This document shows positions 1 to 7,830 of a stretch of 36,656 bases of DNA, one piece after another (the stretch's first letter is position 1; every line of letters starts with the position of its first letter). This stretch comes from a virus. The notes beneath the pieces are model-generated. The model ran no database searches, had not been told where the DNA came from, and worked only from the letters and a program-made list of their open reading frames with translations. The position numbers and the translations under genes are program-made. The stretch is taken from the IMG/VR virus record IMGVR_UViG_3300043419_000216, positions 1 through 36,656 of that record; one strand, written 5' to 3'.

Positions 1-127
1 CACTCTCAGGATCGTCAACGTCGGAACGATGGACGTGGGCACCGCCACGGTCATATATGACGGCCCCGCTGGATCCGCGTCTGGCGATACATTCATTCGC
101 TTTGTGCCAAACATCATCACCGACGAA
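1..127. repeat. Terminal overlap, left copy (assembly join of a circular genome)
   Basis: Bases 1-127 are identical to 36530-36656. The repeat lies wholly inside one reading frame that continues in phase across the join, as expected when a circular molecule is cut at an arbitrary point. A length of exactly 127 equals a common maximum k-mer of short-read assemblers, so this is most likely an assembly overlap and not a biological direct terminal repeat. Unique genome length would be 36,529 bases. Confidence 0.93.
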
Positions 128-178
128 ATCATTGAGATCAATCAGTTTCAAGGCGGCGGCTTTTACGGCTATAACTGA
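2..178 (+). CDS. 3' part of the gene that starts at 36096
   Basis: This is the C-terminal portion of the 203-residue beta-rich protein that begins at 36096. Bases 1-127 are the repeated overlap and bases 128-178 supply the unique last 16 residues and the TGA. The frame starts at base 2 because base 1 is the third base of a codon. The tail is Gly- and aromatic-rich (GGGFYGYN at the end). The stop is followed after 7 bases by the next start. Confidence 0.85.
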   Translation, partial: TLRIVNVGTMDVGTATVIYDGPAGSASGDTFIRFVPNIITDEIIEINQFQGGGFYGYN

Positions 179-185
179 GGCAACT

Positions 186-344
186 ATGGGCACTGAGATT
201 TGTCTGGGCGCTTATGCGACGGAGCAGGATGCGCTTGATGCGAAAGCTTTGCGCCCTGAGCCCCAGAACGAACTGACCGTCGTTGAGGATGGTGAACCCG
301 AGCATCCGTGGCGGGTGTGGTGGTTTAGGCCCGCTGAGGCGTAA
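186..344 (+). CDS. Small protein of unknown function, 52 residues
   Basis: The ATG at 186 was chosen because GAGG sits six bases upstream; the same frame is open further upstream but that part overlaps the end of the previous gene. The protein begins MGTEICLGAYATEQDA and is acidic, with a Trp-rich end (WRVWWFRP). Its TAA overlaps the next ATG (TAATG), which suggests translational coupling inside the late operon. No family is recognised. Its place among small structural genes suggests a minor virion or assembly factor, which is inference only. Confidence 0.75.
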   Translation: MGTEICLGAYATEQDALDAKALRPEPQNELTVVEDGEPEHPWRVWWFRPAEA

Positions 345-1072
345 TGTCGCTGCTGCTGTTCTTCAACGGCGGAGGTTCTGGGACACAGAACCTTAGCCCT
401 GCTCGATATGACAATGCCAATGCGTTCTACAGCCCGACGGTCACGCCTGGTGCTGTAACACTTTCGCCTGCGCGTTACGACAACAGCAACTCATTCTATA
501 GCGCAACTGTCACCGCCGGCACGGTCACACTGCTGCCTGCACGGTACGACAATACCCAGACTTTCTATAGCCAGATTGTTACGCAAGCTGGCGGCACGCA
601 ATACCTGCTGCCCCCGCTCGTCGTTAACAATAATCAGTTCTTTCCGGCTGTTGTCTCTCAAGTCTCGGAACTTGGTGGTGGGCCGAGCAAGGGCTGGTCA
701 GCTGAACGCCAGCGGCTTGAGTTATCTCTTGAGCAAAAATCGGCTGTCGAGACGCTTGCAAAGTCAAAGAACAAGACCGTCAAGCGGATCTCCAAGCGAC
801 TTGATCGCTACATTACCGCTCAACTCGATATTGACGCTGAACTGGCCGAGATTGCGAAACTAGAAGTAGAGTTTGCAAAACTTGAGTCTTTGCACAATAA
901 TCAGGCACAATTAGGTAACGATCTGCGCGAGGCTGCGCGGATCATGCAAGAATTCGTTCAGGATGAGCAGGATGCTGTAACCCTGCTGATGATGACAGAT
1001 GACTTCGACGCGAGATGCGTCATTGAGGCAACCGTCAGGCCTTTGAATCTGGCGAGTTTGGTAGGGTCGTAA
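344..1072 (+). CDS. Tandem-repeat protein with C-terminal coiled coil (probable virion protein)
   Basis: A 242-residue protein in two parts. Residues 16-106 hold three clear copies and one decayed copy of a unit of about 23 residues with the pattern L-x-PARYDN-x-x-x-FYS-x-x-VT-x-G. Residues about 115-235 are charged and helical (many Lys, Glu, Leu), likely a coiled coil. The gene lies directly before the scaffold gene, with start and stop overlapping on both sides (TAATG). Repeats followed by a coil suggest a fibrous or head-decorating protein, but no function is known to me. It is not a tail fibre by position. Confidence 0.8.
   Translation: MSLLLFFNGGGSGTQNLSPARYDNANAFYSPTVTPGAVTLSPARYDNSNSFYSATVTAGTVTLLPARYDNTQTFYSQIVTQAGGTQYLLPPLVVNNNQFFPAVVSQVSELGGGPSKGWSAERQRLELSLEQKSAVETLAKSKNKTVKRISKRLDRYITAQLDIDAELAEIAKLEVEFAKLESLHNNQAQLGNDLREAARIMQEFVQDEQDAVTLLMMTDDFDARCVIEATVRPLNLASLVGS
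389..661 (+). repeat. In-frame coding tandem repeats (units of about 69-75 bases, 3 clear copies plus 1 decayed)
   Basis: The repeat units encode residues 16-39, 40-62, 63-87 and a degenerate unit at 88-106 of the 242-residue protein. The conserved core is PARYDN followed by FYS three to four residues later. The DNA copies have diverged at synonymous sites while the peptide core is kept, which suggests selection on the protein rather than a recent duplication. Confidence 0.85.
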
Positions 1073-1932
1073 TGAGCGAACGGGCAGAAAATGAAGATGT
1101 GGTGATCGAGGAAGAAGTTTCCGAGATTGAACAGGAAGCCCCTGAGCAGGTAGTTTCTGAGCAGGAAGAACCTGAGCAACAGGAAGAATCTGACGAGGTT
1201 GTCGTATCAATTGGGGATGAGTCGCCTGCTCCCCAGGAAGATCAGAATCGCGCTCCTGATTGGGTTCGTGAACTGAGGAAGTCTCACAGGGAACTACTAA
1301 AGCGTAATCGTGAACTTGAAGCCAAGCTAACCACGCAACCTGAGAAGGTAACGTTGGGCAAAAAGCCGACGCTTGAGGAACATGACTACGACGCGGAAAA
1401 GTTTGAATCGTCCCTCGCGGATTGGTACGAACGCAAGCGCAAGTACGACGAAGAGCAGCACCAGGCCCGAGTTGCTGAAGAACAGCAGCAAAAGTCTTGG
1501 CAGGCTAAGTTGGATTCATACGGCAAAGCCAAGGCTGAGCTGAAGGTGAAGGACTTTGATGATGCTGAGGACGTTACGCAGCAGTCATTGGATGTCACCC
1601 AACAAGGCATCGTACTTCAAGGCGCTGATAATCCCGCCCTGTTGGTGTACGCACTCGGTAAGAACCCCAAGAAAGCGGCTGAACTTGGCTCGATCAAAGA
1701 CCCTGTGAAATTCGCTTTTGCGGTGGCGAAACTGGAGAAAGATTTGAAAGTGACACCTCGCAAAGCTGTGCCTCCTCCTGAAAAGACCGTCAGCGGCAAC
1801 GCTAGGGTTTCAGGTGGCGCAATTGATTCATCCCTTGACAGGCTGCGTGCTGAAGCGGAAAAGACGGGTGATTACACCAAGGTCATTCGCTACAAGGCGC
1901 AGCAACGAGCCAAACAATCTGAAAGGAACTAA
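1072..1932 (+). CDS. Capsid scaffolding protein (P22 gp8-like)
   Basis: This 286-residue protein lies directly before the coat gene, the usual scaffold position, and is close in length to P22 gp8 (303 residues). Residues 1-65 are extremely acidic (runs of Glu, Asp, Gln). The middle is a charged coiled coil (about 70-150) and the C-terminal 30 residues are basic (KVIRYKAQQRAKQ), matching the basic coat-binding helix at the C-terminus of P22-type scaffolds. The start overlaps the previous stop (TAATG). Scaffold proteins line the procapsid interior and leave before DNA packaging. The assignment rests on position, composition and size, not a diagnostic motif. Confidence 0.82.
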   Translation: MSERAENEDVVIEEEVSEIEQEAPEQVVSEQEEPEQQEESDEVVVSIGDESPAPQEDQNRAPDWVRELRKSHRELLKRNRELEAKLTTQPEKVTLGKKPTLEEHDYDAEKFESSLADWYERKRKYDEEQHQARVAEEQQQKSWQAKLDSYGKAKAELKVKDFDDAEDVTQQSLDVTQQGIVLQGADNPALLVYALGKNPKKAAELGSIKDPVKFAFAVAKLEKDLKVTPRKAVPPPEKTVSGNARVSGGAIDSSLDRLRAEAEKTGDYTKVIRYKAQQRAKQSERN

Positions 1933-1934
1933 TC

Positions 1935-3209
1935 GTGGCAAACGCATTTAACAAAGAAGAGCGGGTTGCATTTGAGAACCTGCTTGAAGGCTTTCAGGAC
2001 GCCCTCGTCCTGTCGCGCAACGTCGCCGTCTACAACACCGACCAGACGATGATGGAGCGCACCAACAACACCATCTGGCGTCCCCAGCCTTACATCGCTG
2101 AGTCGATCACTGCCGCTCCTGGCACCGACATCTCGTCGTCCTACAAGAACATGACCCAGTTGGCCGTCCCGGCCACCATCGGCTTTTCCAAGTCGGTGCC
2201 CTTCACACTGAACGCGCTGGAACTGCGTGATGCGCTGCAAGAGGGGCGTCTGGGTGAAGCTGCCAAGCAGAAGCTTGCCTCGGACATCAACATCGCCGTT
2301 ATGAACGTCGCTGCCAACGGAGGCACTCTGGTTGTCAAGCGCACCGCTGCTGCTTCTGGCTTTGATGATGTCGCCCAGTGCGACGCCATCATGAACGAGC
2401 AGGGCGTGCCGTCTTATGATCGGTATCTGGCTCTGTCCACCCGTGACTACAACGGCATGGCGTCGAACCTGCAGGGTCTGTCGCGCTCCTTCGGTAACCG
2501 CAAGTCGGACAGCGCCTACGAGCGTGCTTACGTCGGCATGGTGGCGTCGTTTGACACCTTCAAGCTTGACTACGCCAACCGCAAGGCTGCTGCTCTCGGC
2601 TCGGGCATCACCATCTCGACTCTGACTGCTGCCAACAACTACTACACTCCGAGGGCAACCAGCACCTCGGTGGGTGGTCAGATCAACGTTGATAACCGCT
2701 TCCAGACCGTGACTGTTTCCAGCACCACTAACGTGGCCGCTGGCGATTGCTTCACCATCTCCGGCGTCAACGCCTGCCATCACATCACCAAAGGTGATAC
2801 TGGTCTGCTGAAAACCTTCCGGGTGATGAGCGTGACCAACGCCACCACGATGGTGATTTCGCCCCCGATCATCTCCGATCAGGGCGCGACCGATGCCGAG
2901 GCTCAGTACCAGAACGTGATCGTTACCCCGTCCGCGACGGCTAACATCGTGTTCCTGAACACTGCTGCTGGCTACCTCAACCCGTTCTGGCAGAAAGACA
3001 GCATTGAGATTCTGCCTGGCCGGTATGCGGTGCCTGCTGACGCTGGCGTGGCAACGATGCGTGCGGCTACCGATCAGGGTATTGAACTGGTCATGCAGAA
3101 GTTCTACGACATCAACACCATGACGACCAAGTACCGTCTGGATACGCTGTTCGGTGTTGTAAATAAACAGCCTGAGATGTCGGGGGTAATTTTGTTCAGC
3201 CAAACCTAA
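1935..3209 (+). CDS. Major capsid (coat) protein, P22 gp5-like
   Basis: A 424-residue protein with a GTG start at 1935 behind AAGGA. The N-terminus carries features of the P22 coat family: an opening helix, then LSRNVAVYNTD and WRPQPYIAES, then VPATIGFSKSVPFTLNALELRD. P22 gp5 has 430 residues. Residues about 225-340 are Thr/Val-rich and probably correspond to the inserted I-domain. Coat subunits assemble on the scaffold into a T=7 shell in this family. The gene starts two bases after the scaffold stop and is followed by a strong hairpin. A 441-codon antisense frame covers the same DNA and is judged to be a shadow. Confidence 0.93.
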   Translation: MANAFNKEERVAFENLLEGFQDALVLSRNVAVYNTDQTMMERTNNTIWRPQPYIAESITAAPGTDISSSYKNMTQLAVPATIGFSKSVPFTLNALELRDALQEGRLGEAAKQKLASDINIAVMNVAANGGTLVVKRTAAASGFDDVAQCDAIMNEQGVPSYDRYLALSTRDYNGMASNLQGLSRSFGNRKSDSAYERAYVGMVASFDTFKLDYANRKAAALGSGITISTLTAANNYYTPRATSTSVGGQINVDNRFQTVTVSSTTNVAAGDCFTISGVNACHHITKGDTGLLKTFRVMSVTNATTMVISPPIISDQGATDAEAQYQNVIVTPSATANIVFLNTAAGYLNPFWQKDSIEILPGRYAVPADAGVATMRAATDQGIELVMQKFYDINTMTTKYRLDTLFGVVNKQPEMSGVILFSQT

Positions 3210-3228
3210 GCTGATTTGATGTAGCACC

Positions 3229-3252
3229 GGGGCCAGAGGAGACTCTGGCCCC
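3229..3252 (+). other. Perfect 10-bp hairpin with GAGA (GNRA) loop just after the coat gene
   Basis: GGGGCCAGAG at 3229-3238 pairs perfectly with CTCTGGCCCC at 3243-3252 around the tetraloop GAGA. It lies 20 bases after the coat stop and 17 bases before the next start. No T-run follows (ACTCACAGG), so it is not a classic intrinsic terminator. By comparison with hairpins after other phage coat genes, it may protect the coat mRNA 3' end, act as a processing site or lower downstream expression; this is inference. Confidence 0.85.
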
Positions 3253-3269
3253 ACTCACAGGAGCATGAG

Positions 3270-3434
3270 ATGCCGTTGAAGAAGGGATACTCGCAGAAGT
3301 CCATCTCAAGCAACATCAGCAAAGAGATGAAAAAAGGCATGCCCCAGAAGCAAGCAATCGCGGTGGCGCTGAGTACGGCTCGCACTGCGGCCATGAAGGC
3401 AGGCAAACCCGGCAAGGCTCCCAAAAAGAAATGA
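3270..3434 (+). CDS. Small basic protein, DUF6496-type
   Basis: A 54-residue Lys- and Ala-rich protein. The start is the second of two close ATGs, with GGAG seven bases upstream; the first ATG (3265) opens a five-codon dead end. The sequence [13 protein letters not shown], then a [18 protein letters not shown] stretch, matches the small DUF6496 family as I recall it. Such proteins occur near structural genes of phages and in bacterial genomes and have no assigned function. Its stop overlaps the next start (ATGA). The C-terminus is a poly-basic tail (KAPKKK), possibly DNA-binding. Confidence 0.8.
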   Translation: MPLKKGYSQKSISSNISKEMKKGMPQKQAIAVALSTARTAAMKAGKPGKAPKKK

Positions 3435-3739
3435 GCATTGAGTTTCCCACTCTCGTCTACCGTTGCCCCGGTCCGCACTTCGGCCCCCGTGGCTCAACGT
3501 ACAATTACGTCGGAGTTGCCAACGAGGACGAACTGGTGCTGCGAGTGGCCGAGGGCTGGTGCGTGACGCTGGACGAGGCTGTGGATGGCAAGCCTGTTGC
3601 TATCCCGGCGGACGATGCGCCTGCGACACGCCTTGAGATGGAAGAAAAGGCCAAAGAACTGCAAATCAAGTTTGACGGCAGGACAACTGACCGTAAACTG
3701 TCGGCATTGATCGAGACTGCACTCAGGAACCAGAGATGA
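3431..3739 (+). CDS. Conserved phage protein of unknown function, 102 residues
   Basis: The N-terminal part ([20 protein letters not shown], then [12 protein letters not shown]) is a pattern common in phage structural operons after the coat gene. The C-terminal 35 residues ([19 protein letters not shown] and following) resemble a short HeH/SAP-like helical module that often ends such proteins. Both ends overlap the neighbours by ATGA. A head-completion or virion role is inferred from position; no catalytic motif is visible. Cys and His in the N-terminal segment could bind metal, but there is no clear four-ligand site. Confidence 0.75.
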   Translation: MSIEFPTLVYRCPGPHFGPRGSTYNYVGVANEDELVLRVAEGWCVTLDEAVDGKPVAIPADDAPATRLEMEEKAKELQIKFDGRTTDRKLSALIETALRNQR

Positions 3740-4218
3740 GCTATAGCAAACGACAGTTCGTTGAGGCAGCGCTTGAGGAGATCGGACTGGCGTCTTATGT
3801 GTTCGACCTCCAGCCGCAGCAGGTTCAGTCGGCTGTGCGACGGCTCGACACCATGATGGCCGAGTGGAATGCCAAGGGCATCCGTCTGGCCTATCCGCTG
3901 CCGGGTAGCCCGCAGGACAGCGATCTTGACGAGATCACGACCGTACCTGACAGCGCTAACGAGGCGATCATTACGAACCTGGGCCTGCGGCTTGCGCCGA
4001 GTTATGGCAAGCAGGTGTCGAGCAACACCCTAGTGGCGGCCAAGAACGCCTACAATACACTGCTGGCCCGCGCTACGATGCCGCCGCAGCAACAACTGCC
4101 AGGCACGATGCCTGCGGGCGCTGGTAACAAGCCTTGGCGCACTTACGATGACCCGTTCCTGCGACCGCCGTATGATCCGGTTGATTCCGGCCCTGAAGGC
4201 GTTCTGGAGTACAACTGA
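3736..4218 (+). CDS. Tail accessory / head-completion protein, P22 gp4-like
   Basis: A 160-residue protein, close to P22 gp4 (166 residues). The family pattern is visible: an opening helix (SKRQFVEAALEEIGL), then VQSAVRRLDTMMAEWNAKGI, then an EAIITNLGLRLAPSYGK helix. P22 gp4 is the first protein to bind the portal after packaging and forms the platform for gp10. Order here (coat, gp4, gp10, needle) agrees. It starts inside the stop of the gene before (ATGA) and overlaps the next by TGATG. The C-terminal Pro-rich tail after residue 115 is probably extended. Confidence 0.85.
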   Translation: MSYSKRQFVEAALEEIGLASYVFDLQPQQVQSAVRRLDTMMAEWNAKGIRLAYPLPGSPQDSDLDEITTVPDSANEAIITNLGLRLAPSYGKQVSSNTLVAAKNAYNTLLARATMPPQQQLPGTMPAGAGNKPWRTYDDPFLRPPYDPVDSGPEGVLEYN

Positions 4219-4670
4219 TGCCTACCATCAATCAACTGCCGACTCTTTCGACTGTTTCGTCTGGCGATCAGTTGCCGGTCTACAACAGCGGTAACGGCGA
4301 CGCCCGCAAGATGTCGATTGGCTCGCTGCTGACGTTCTTTCAGCAGACCTTCGCTGCGCCTACGATGTCGGTGCAGTACGCGACGCCGGGCACGGGCTTC
4401 AACGTCACTGTGGCGACCAACAGCACGCAGGCATGGCTGCTGTTGCAGCCTGCTGGCACACTTGCCACCGGCACTGTGACGCTGCCGCTGAACACCGGCA
4501 TCCTTGATGGTCAGGAGGTGCTGGTGACGACGACTCAGCAGATTACCTCGTTCACGCTGGGCCTCAATGGCGCTGCTGCGGCGTTTGGCGACCCCACGAC
4601 GCTGGCCGCTGAGGACTTCTTCCGTATGCGGTACTACTCCGCGACTAACTCTTGGTACAGGATCGCGTAA
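4218..4670 (+). CDS. Beta-rich structural protein of unknown function, 150 residues
   Basis: The N-terminus (MPTINQLPTLSTVSSGDQLP) is a short motif that often opens phage fibre and virion-surface proteins, where a threaded, extended segment binds the particle. After about residue 50 the protein is Thr/Val/Leu-rich with alternating hydrophobicity, suggesting a beta-sandwich, and it ends with a Trp-Tyr strand (YYSATNSWYRIA). It lies between gp4-like and gp10-like genes and overlaps both neighbours, so a head-tail junction or decoration role is likely. The family is not otherwise recognised. Confidence 0.75.
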   Translation: MPTINQLPTLSTVSSGDQLPVYNSGNGDARKMSIGSLLTFFQQTFAAPTMSVQYATPGTGFNVTVATNSTQAWLLLQPAGTLATGTVTLPLNTGILDGQEVLVTTTQQITSFTLGLNGAAAAFGDPTTLAAEDFFRMRYYSATNSWYRIA

Positions 4671-4969
4671 TGGCTATTCAAGCACCGTTTCAGGCACAAC
4701 GAGGTGCCAACCAGGTTGTCACCCCCGGCGCTGCTTCGGCATCCGTGACCCTCTCGATCTTCCCCAAGTCGATTCGACTGGTCAACAGCGGCGCGAACAT
4801 CTGCCACGTTCGCGTTGGCGAGGGCGCTCAGACGGCCACGACCGCCGACACGCCCGTGCTGCCCAACAGCGAACTGATCCTGCACCGTCAGGAAGGCGAG
4901 ACAACCGTAGCCTACATCTCCGCTGCGGGCACCACGCTGCACATCCAGCCGGGTGAGGGTGGCATCTGA
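4670..4969 (+). CDS. Beta-sandwich-like virion protein, 99 residues
   Basis: The ATG at 4670 was chosen because it overlaps the preceding TAA (TAATG); a TTG 18 bases upstream is less likely. Residues about 15-99 alternate hydrophobic and polar residues with the pattern of a small jelly-roll: SASVTLSIFPKSIRLVNSG, then CHVRVGEGAQTATTADTPVL, and a final ISAAGTTLHIQPGEGGI. Its organisation resembles the 111-residue protein at 7430-7765, and the two may be distant relatives. A decoration or adaptor role is inferred from position. Confidence 0.75.
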   Translation: MAIQAPFQAQRGANQVVTPGAASASVTLSIFPKSIRLVNSGANICHVRVGEGAQTATTADTPVLPNSELILHRQEGETTVAYISAAGTTLHIQPGEGGI

Positions 4970-5229
4970 TGGCTAAAGACCCAAGGCTTGAGCGAGCCGG
5001 GGTCAGCGGCTTCAACAAGCCTAAGAAAACACCGAGTCACCCGACCAAGAGCCACGTTGTTGTGGCGAAGGTTGGCGATCAGGTCAAAACCATTCGATTC
5101 GGTCAGCAAGGCGTTTCTGGCTCACCTGACGGATCTGCCCGGAACAAAGCATTCAAGGCCCGCCACGCATCCAACATTGCCAAGGGCAAGATGAGCGCGG
5201 CGTACTGGGCGGACAAGGTGAAGTGGTAA
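4969..5229 (+). CDS. Conserved basic phage protein, 86 residues
   Basis: The protein carries a pattern I recognise from many phages: KTIRFGQQGVSGSP, then FKARHASNIAKGKMSAAYWA and a final DKVKW. It is strongly basic with no membrane segment. Members sit in structural regions and are usually annotated as hypothetical; a nucleic-acid-binding or injected role would fit the charge but is not shown. The start overlaps the preceding stop (TGATG) and the next gene begins three bases after its TAA, so it is co-translated with gp4- and gp10-like genes. Confidence 0.8.
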   Translation: MAKDPRLERAGVSGFNKPKKTPSHPTKSHVVVAKVGDQVKTIRFGQQGVSGSPDGSARNKAFKARHASNIAKGKMSAAYWADKVKW

Positions 5230-5232
5230 CTC

Positions 5233-6648
5233 ATGCAGATTCCCATCGTCAGCGGCATCTACACTGACCAAGGCCCAGACCTTCGCAGCAGCTATCCTGT
5301 GAACATGATGCCTGTGCCCAAGACGCAGGGCATCAGTTCTGGCTACCTGCGGCCTGCTGACGGGCTTGTCGAGATCCTGACAGGGCCGGGTGTGGATCGC
5401 GGTGGCATCCTGTGGAATGGCGTGATGTACCGCGTGATGGGCAGCAAACTGGTCAGTATCTCTGACGAGAACGTACTAACCATTCTGGGCGATGTCGGAG
5501 GATCGACAGGGCTGGTCGTGATGGATTACTCCTTCGACCATCTTGGCATCGTGTCTAACGGCAACATCTATTTCTGGGACGGCACGACGCTGGCTGTTGC
5601 TAGTTATTCCACCGTTCCTCCAGTTGGGTATGTTCTTGATTTTTGCTTCATCGACGGTCGTTTCATGATCACCGATGGCTTCAAGTTATTTTGCACCAAT
5701 GTAGGAGATCCGTTCACCATTGAGCCGTTTGCGTATATTGAGCCTGTAGCCGACCCTGATCCGATCATTGCCATCATCCGGCTCAGGAACGAGGTCTATG
5801 CGCTCAACCAGTACACCATAGAGGTGTACGAGAGCATCACAAGCAGCGTGCCGTTCCCGTTTCAAGTCATTGAAGGGGCGCAGGTTCAGAAAGGTGCCAT
5901 CGGCACTCAGGCTTGCTGCGTGTTCATGGAGGCGCTGGCTTTCATGGGTGGTGGCCGCAATGAAGCGCCCGGCATCTATATCGGTACTAACGCCATAGCC
6001 AACAAAATCAGTACGCAAGAGGTCGATGAGATCCTTGCCACTTACACAACTGCGCAATTAGCTCAAGTCAAACTTGAAGCTCGTAACCTGAAGGCGCAGC
6101 AACTGCTTTATGTCCATCTGCCCAATCGCACGCTAGTTTACGACGCTGCATCGAGCCAGGCGCTCCAGCAGCAGGTCTGGTCTGAGTTGACTAGCAGCAT
6201 TGACGGCTACTCTCAGTACCGCGCTCGCAACTTTGTCTGGGCATATGACAAGTGGATGGTCGGAGATCCAACCAGCAGTAAGATGGGCTACTGCGTGGAC
6301 AGTATCTCTACGCACTGGGGTGATACGGTGCGCTGGGAGTTTGGCACCACCATCGTGTATAACAAGGGCAACGGTGCGCTCTTCCATCAGATTGAACTCG
6401 TGGCGCTCACTGGCCGCGTAGCGCTTGGAACTAATCCCTGGATCAGCACCTCGTACTCTTACGACGGTCAGGCGTGGAGCCAAGACCGTGCAATCCAGGT
6501 GGGCACGACTGGGCAGACGCAAAAGCGCCTCGTGTGGTTCCAACAAGGCAACATGCGGAACTGGCGCGTGCAGCGGTTTAAGGGTGACAGCCAAGCGCAC
6601 CTGTCGTTCGTGCGTCTGGAGGCTCAAATTGAAGGCCTGAACTACTGA
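5233..6648 (+). CDS. Tail hub / packaged-DNA stabilisation protein, P22 gp10-like
   Basis: A 471-residue protein, almost exactly the length of P22 gp10 (472). Residues 1-35 show the family opening: IPIVSGIY, then RSSYPVNMMPVPK. The rest is Tyr/Trp/Gly-rich beta structure with repeats of VMDYSFDHLGIVSNGNIYFW type, consistent with a beta-propeller-like fold. P22 gp10 forms a hexamer between gp4 and the needle and closes the portal. It is followed immediately by the needle-like gene (TGATG). The length match, opening motif and order make this a firm call. Confidence 0.88.
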   Translation: MQIPIVSGIYTDQGPDLRSSYPVNMMPVPKTQGISSGYLRPADGLVEILTGPGVDRGGILWNGVMYRVMGSKLVSISDENVLTILGDVGGSTGLVVMDYSFDHLGIVSNGNIYFWDGTTLAVASYSTVPPVGYVLDFCFIDGRFMITDGFKLFCTNVGDPFTIEPFAYIEPVADPDPIIAIIRLRNEVYALNQYTIEVYESITSSVPFPFQVIEGAQVQKGAIGTQACCVFMEALAFMGGGRNEAPGIYIGTNAIANKISTQEVDEILATYTTAQLAQVKLEARNLKAQQLLYVHLPNRTLVYDAASSQALQQQVWSELTSSIDGYSQYRARNFVWAYDKWMVGDPTSSKMGYCVDSISTHWGDTVRWEFGTTIVYNKGNGALFHQIELVALTGRVALGTNPWISTSYSYDGQAWSQDRAIQVGTTGQTQKRLVWFQQGNMRNWRVQRFKGDSQAHLSFVRLEAQIEGLNY

Positions 6649-7430
6649 TGGCCTCGAACAAACTCAACCTGACGCGCGATGAACTCGCGTCATTTCTGAA
6701 GAATCACCATCAGATTCGTCAGTTTGAGCGGCTGTTTGCTGATGTCGAGCAGTTGGAGCCTACGACTCTTGATGATTTGGCCCTGTCTGGCGAGAACGCA
6801 GCTCAGAAGGCTGTCCAAGCACTGGACACCCTTGTGGCGCATAAGCAGGCGCTTGAGGTCACGGTGGCGGCGCTGGAGGCCAAGGTTAACCAAGCCGTCG
6901 GCGCATTGACCGCGATCAGTCAGGACTTGTCGTTCCTGATGCAAGCGCCGCCGCCGAGGGAGTTCAAGCGATCCCGCTACGGCTCGTTCTACGATACGAC
7001 GACGCAGACGGCCGCAGTCATCAACACTGCCTACGCCATGACGTTTAATACGACGAGCCTGAGCAGTGGTGTCTACGTCGGTAGCCCGACCTCGCGTATC
7101 TACGTTGACACGCCTGGTATATACAATTTCGACACATCGTTTCAGTTGGATAAGACCGCTGGCGGCGTTGGCCTGTTCTATATGTGGTTCAGGCTCAACG
7201 GCGTGGATGTACCCGATAGCGGCAGTCAGATCAGGATTCAGGGCAACAACGCGGAAATATTTTCGTCGCTCAACTTCTTTTTTGAGTTGGGCGCTGACGA
7301 TTACGTCGAACTAATGTTTTCTGTTGACGACATAACGATTCAACTTTTGGCAGAACCGGCTACTGCGCCCCATCCTGGCGTGCCGTCGGTTATTCTGACC
7401 GTGGCAAACAACATTCAAGGGGTTCAGTGA
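6648..7430 (+). CDS. Needle-like protein: coiled coil plus C1q/TNF-like C-terminal domain
   Basis: A 260-residue protein directly after the gp10-like gene, the place of the P22/Sf6 tail needle gp26. Residues 1-40 are a helical anchor (DELASFLKNHHQIRQFERLF). About 45-100 form a heptad-rich coil. From about 115 to 260 a beta-rich domain follows with the C1q/TNF hallmarks: TPGIYNFDTSFQL, then MWFRLNGVDVPDSGSQIRI and FFELGADDYVELMFSVDD. Sf6 gp26 has a TNF-like knob at its tip, so a trimeric needle with a knob fits well. The N-terminus does not clearly match P22 gp26, so a small adaptor fibre remains possible. Confidence 0.7.
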   Translation: MASNKLNLTRDELASFLKNHHQIRQFERLFADVEQLEPTTLDDLALSGENAAQKAVQALDTLVAHKQALEVTVAALEAKVNQAVGALTAISQDLSFLMQAPPPREFKRSRYGSFYDTTTQTAAVINTAYAMTFNTTSLSSGVYVGSPTSRIYVDTPGIYNFDTSFQLDKTAGGVGLFYMWFRLNGVDVPDSGSQIRIQGNNAEIFSSLNFFFELGADDYVELMFSVDDITIQLLAEPATAPHPGVPSVILTVANNIQGVQ

Positions 7431-7765
7431 TGGCTGTCATCGCTAAGGTTCTGGTTGCACCGCTTCAGTTGGCTACTGCGCAGACCACGCAGTACACCGC
7501 GACGAATGTAAAGGCGATCATTGACAAGGTTAGCGTGACGAACACGGGCGCGTCTAATGTTTCGTTCAACGTCAATCTGGTGACTTCTGGCGGTTCGGCC
7601 AATAACGGCAACTTGGTTATCGACACCAAGACTGTTGTTCCGAACGAGACGTATCTGTGCCCGGAGTTGATTGGTCAAGTGCTTGACTCAGGTGACTTTC
7701 TCAGCACATCGGCCAGCGCGGCTTCAGCGTTGACGTTCAGGGTATCCGGTCGGGAAATTGCGTGA
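7430..7765 (+). CDS. Beta-sandwich virion protein, 111 residues
   Basis: The ATG at 7430 overlaps the previous stop (TGATG); a GTG one codon earlier is possible. The sequence has alternating strands, VSVTNTGASNVSFNVNLV, then NLVIDTKTVVPNETYLCPEL, and ends in LTFRVSGREIA. This looks like a small immunoglobulin- or jelly-roll-like fold. Its arrangement recalls the 99-residue protein at 4670-4969. Placed between needle-like and ejection genes, it could be a fibre adaptor or particle decoration. No family name can be given. Confidence 0.72.
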   Translation: MAVIAKVLVAPLQLATAQTTQYTATNVKAIIDKVSVTNTGASNVSFNVNLVTSGGSANNGNLVIDTKTVVPNETYLCPELIGQVLDSGDFLSTSASAASALTFRVSGREIA

Positions 7766-7830
7766 TATATTCCGATCACTGAGCGCCGGGGCTTTCCAGT
7801 GGCCCAAACTCGTCCTTCTTGGATAGTCCC

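Noticed and set aside
1-127. A true direct terminal repeat of the T7 type
   Set aside because: It lies in the middle of a coding frame, has exactly a typical k-mer length, and the terminase looks like a headful type.
57-185. N-terminal extension of the 52-residue gene at 186
   Set aside because: It overlaps the 3' end of the gene crossing the join in another frame and has no start signal; the ATG at 186 has GAGG at good spacing.
1929-3254. 441-codon open frame on the minus strand opposite the coat gene
   Set aside because: The coat frame is a recognised family with a ribosome site and operon context. The antisense frame has no motif and arises from codon bias of the coat gene.
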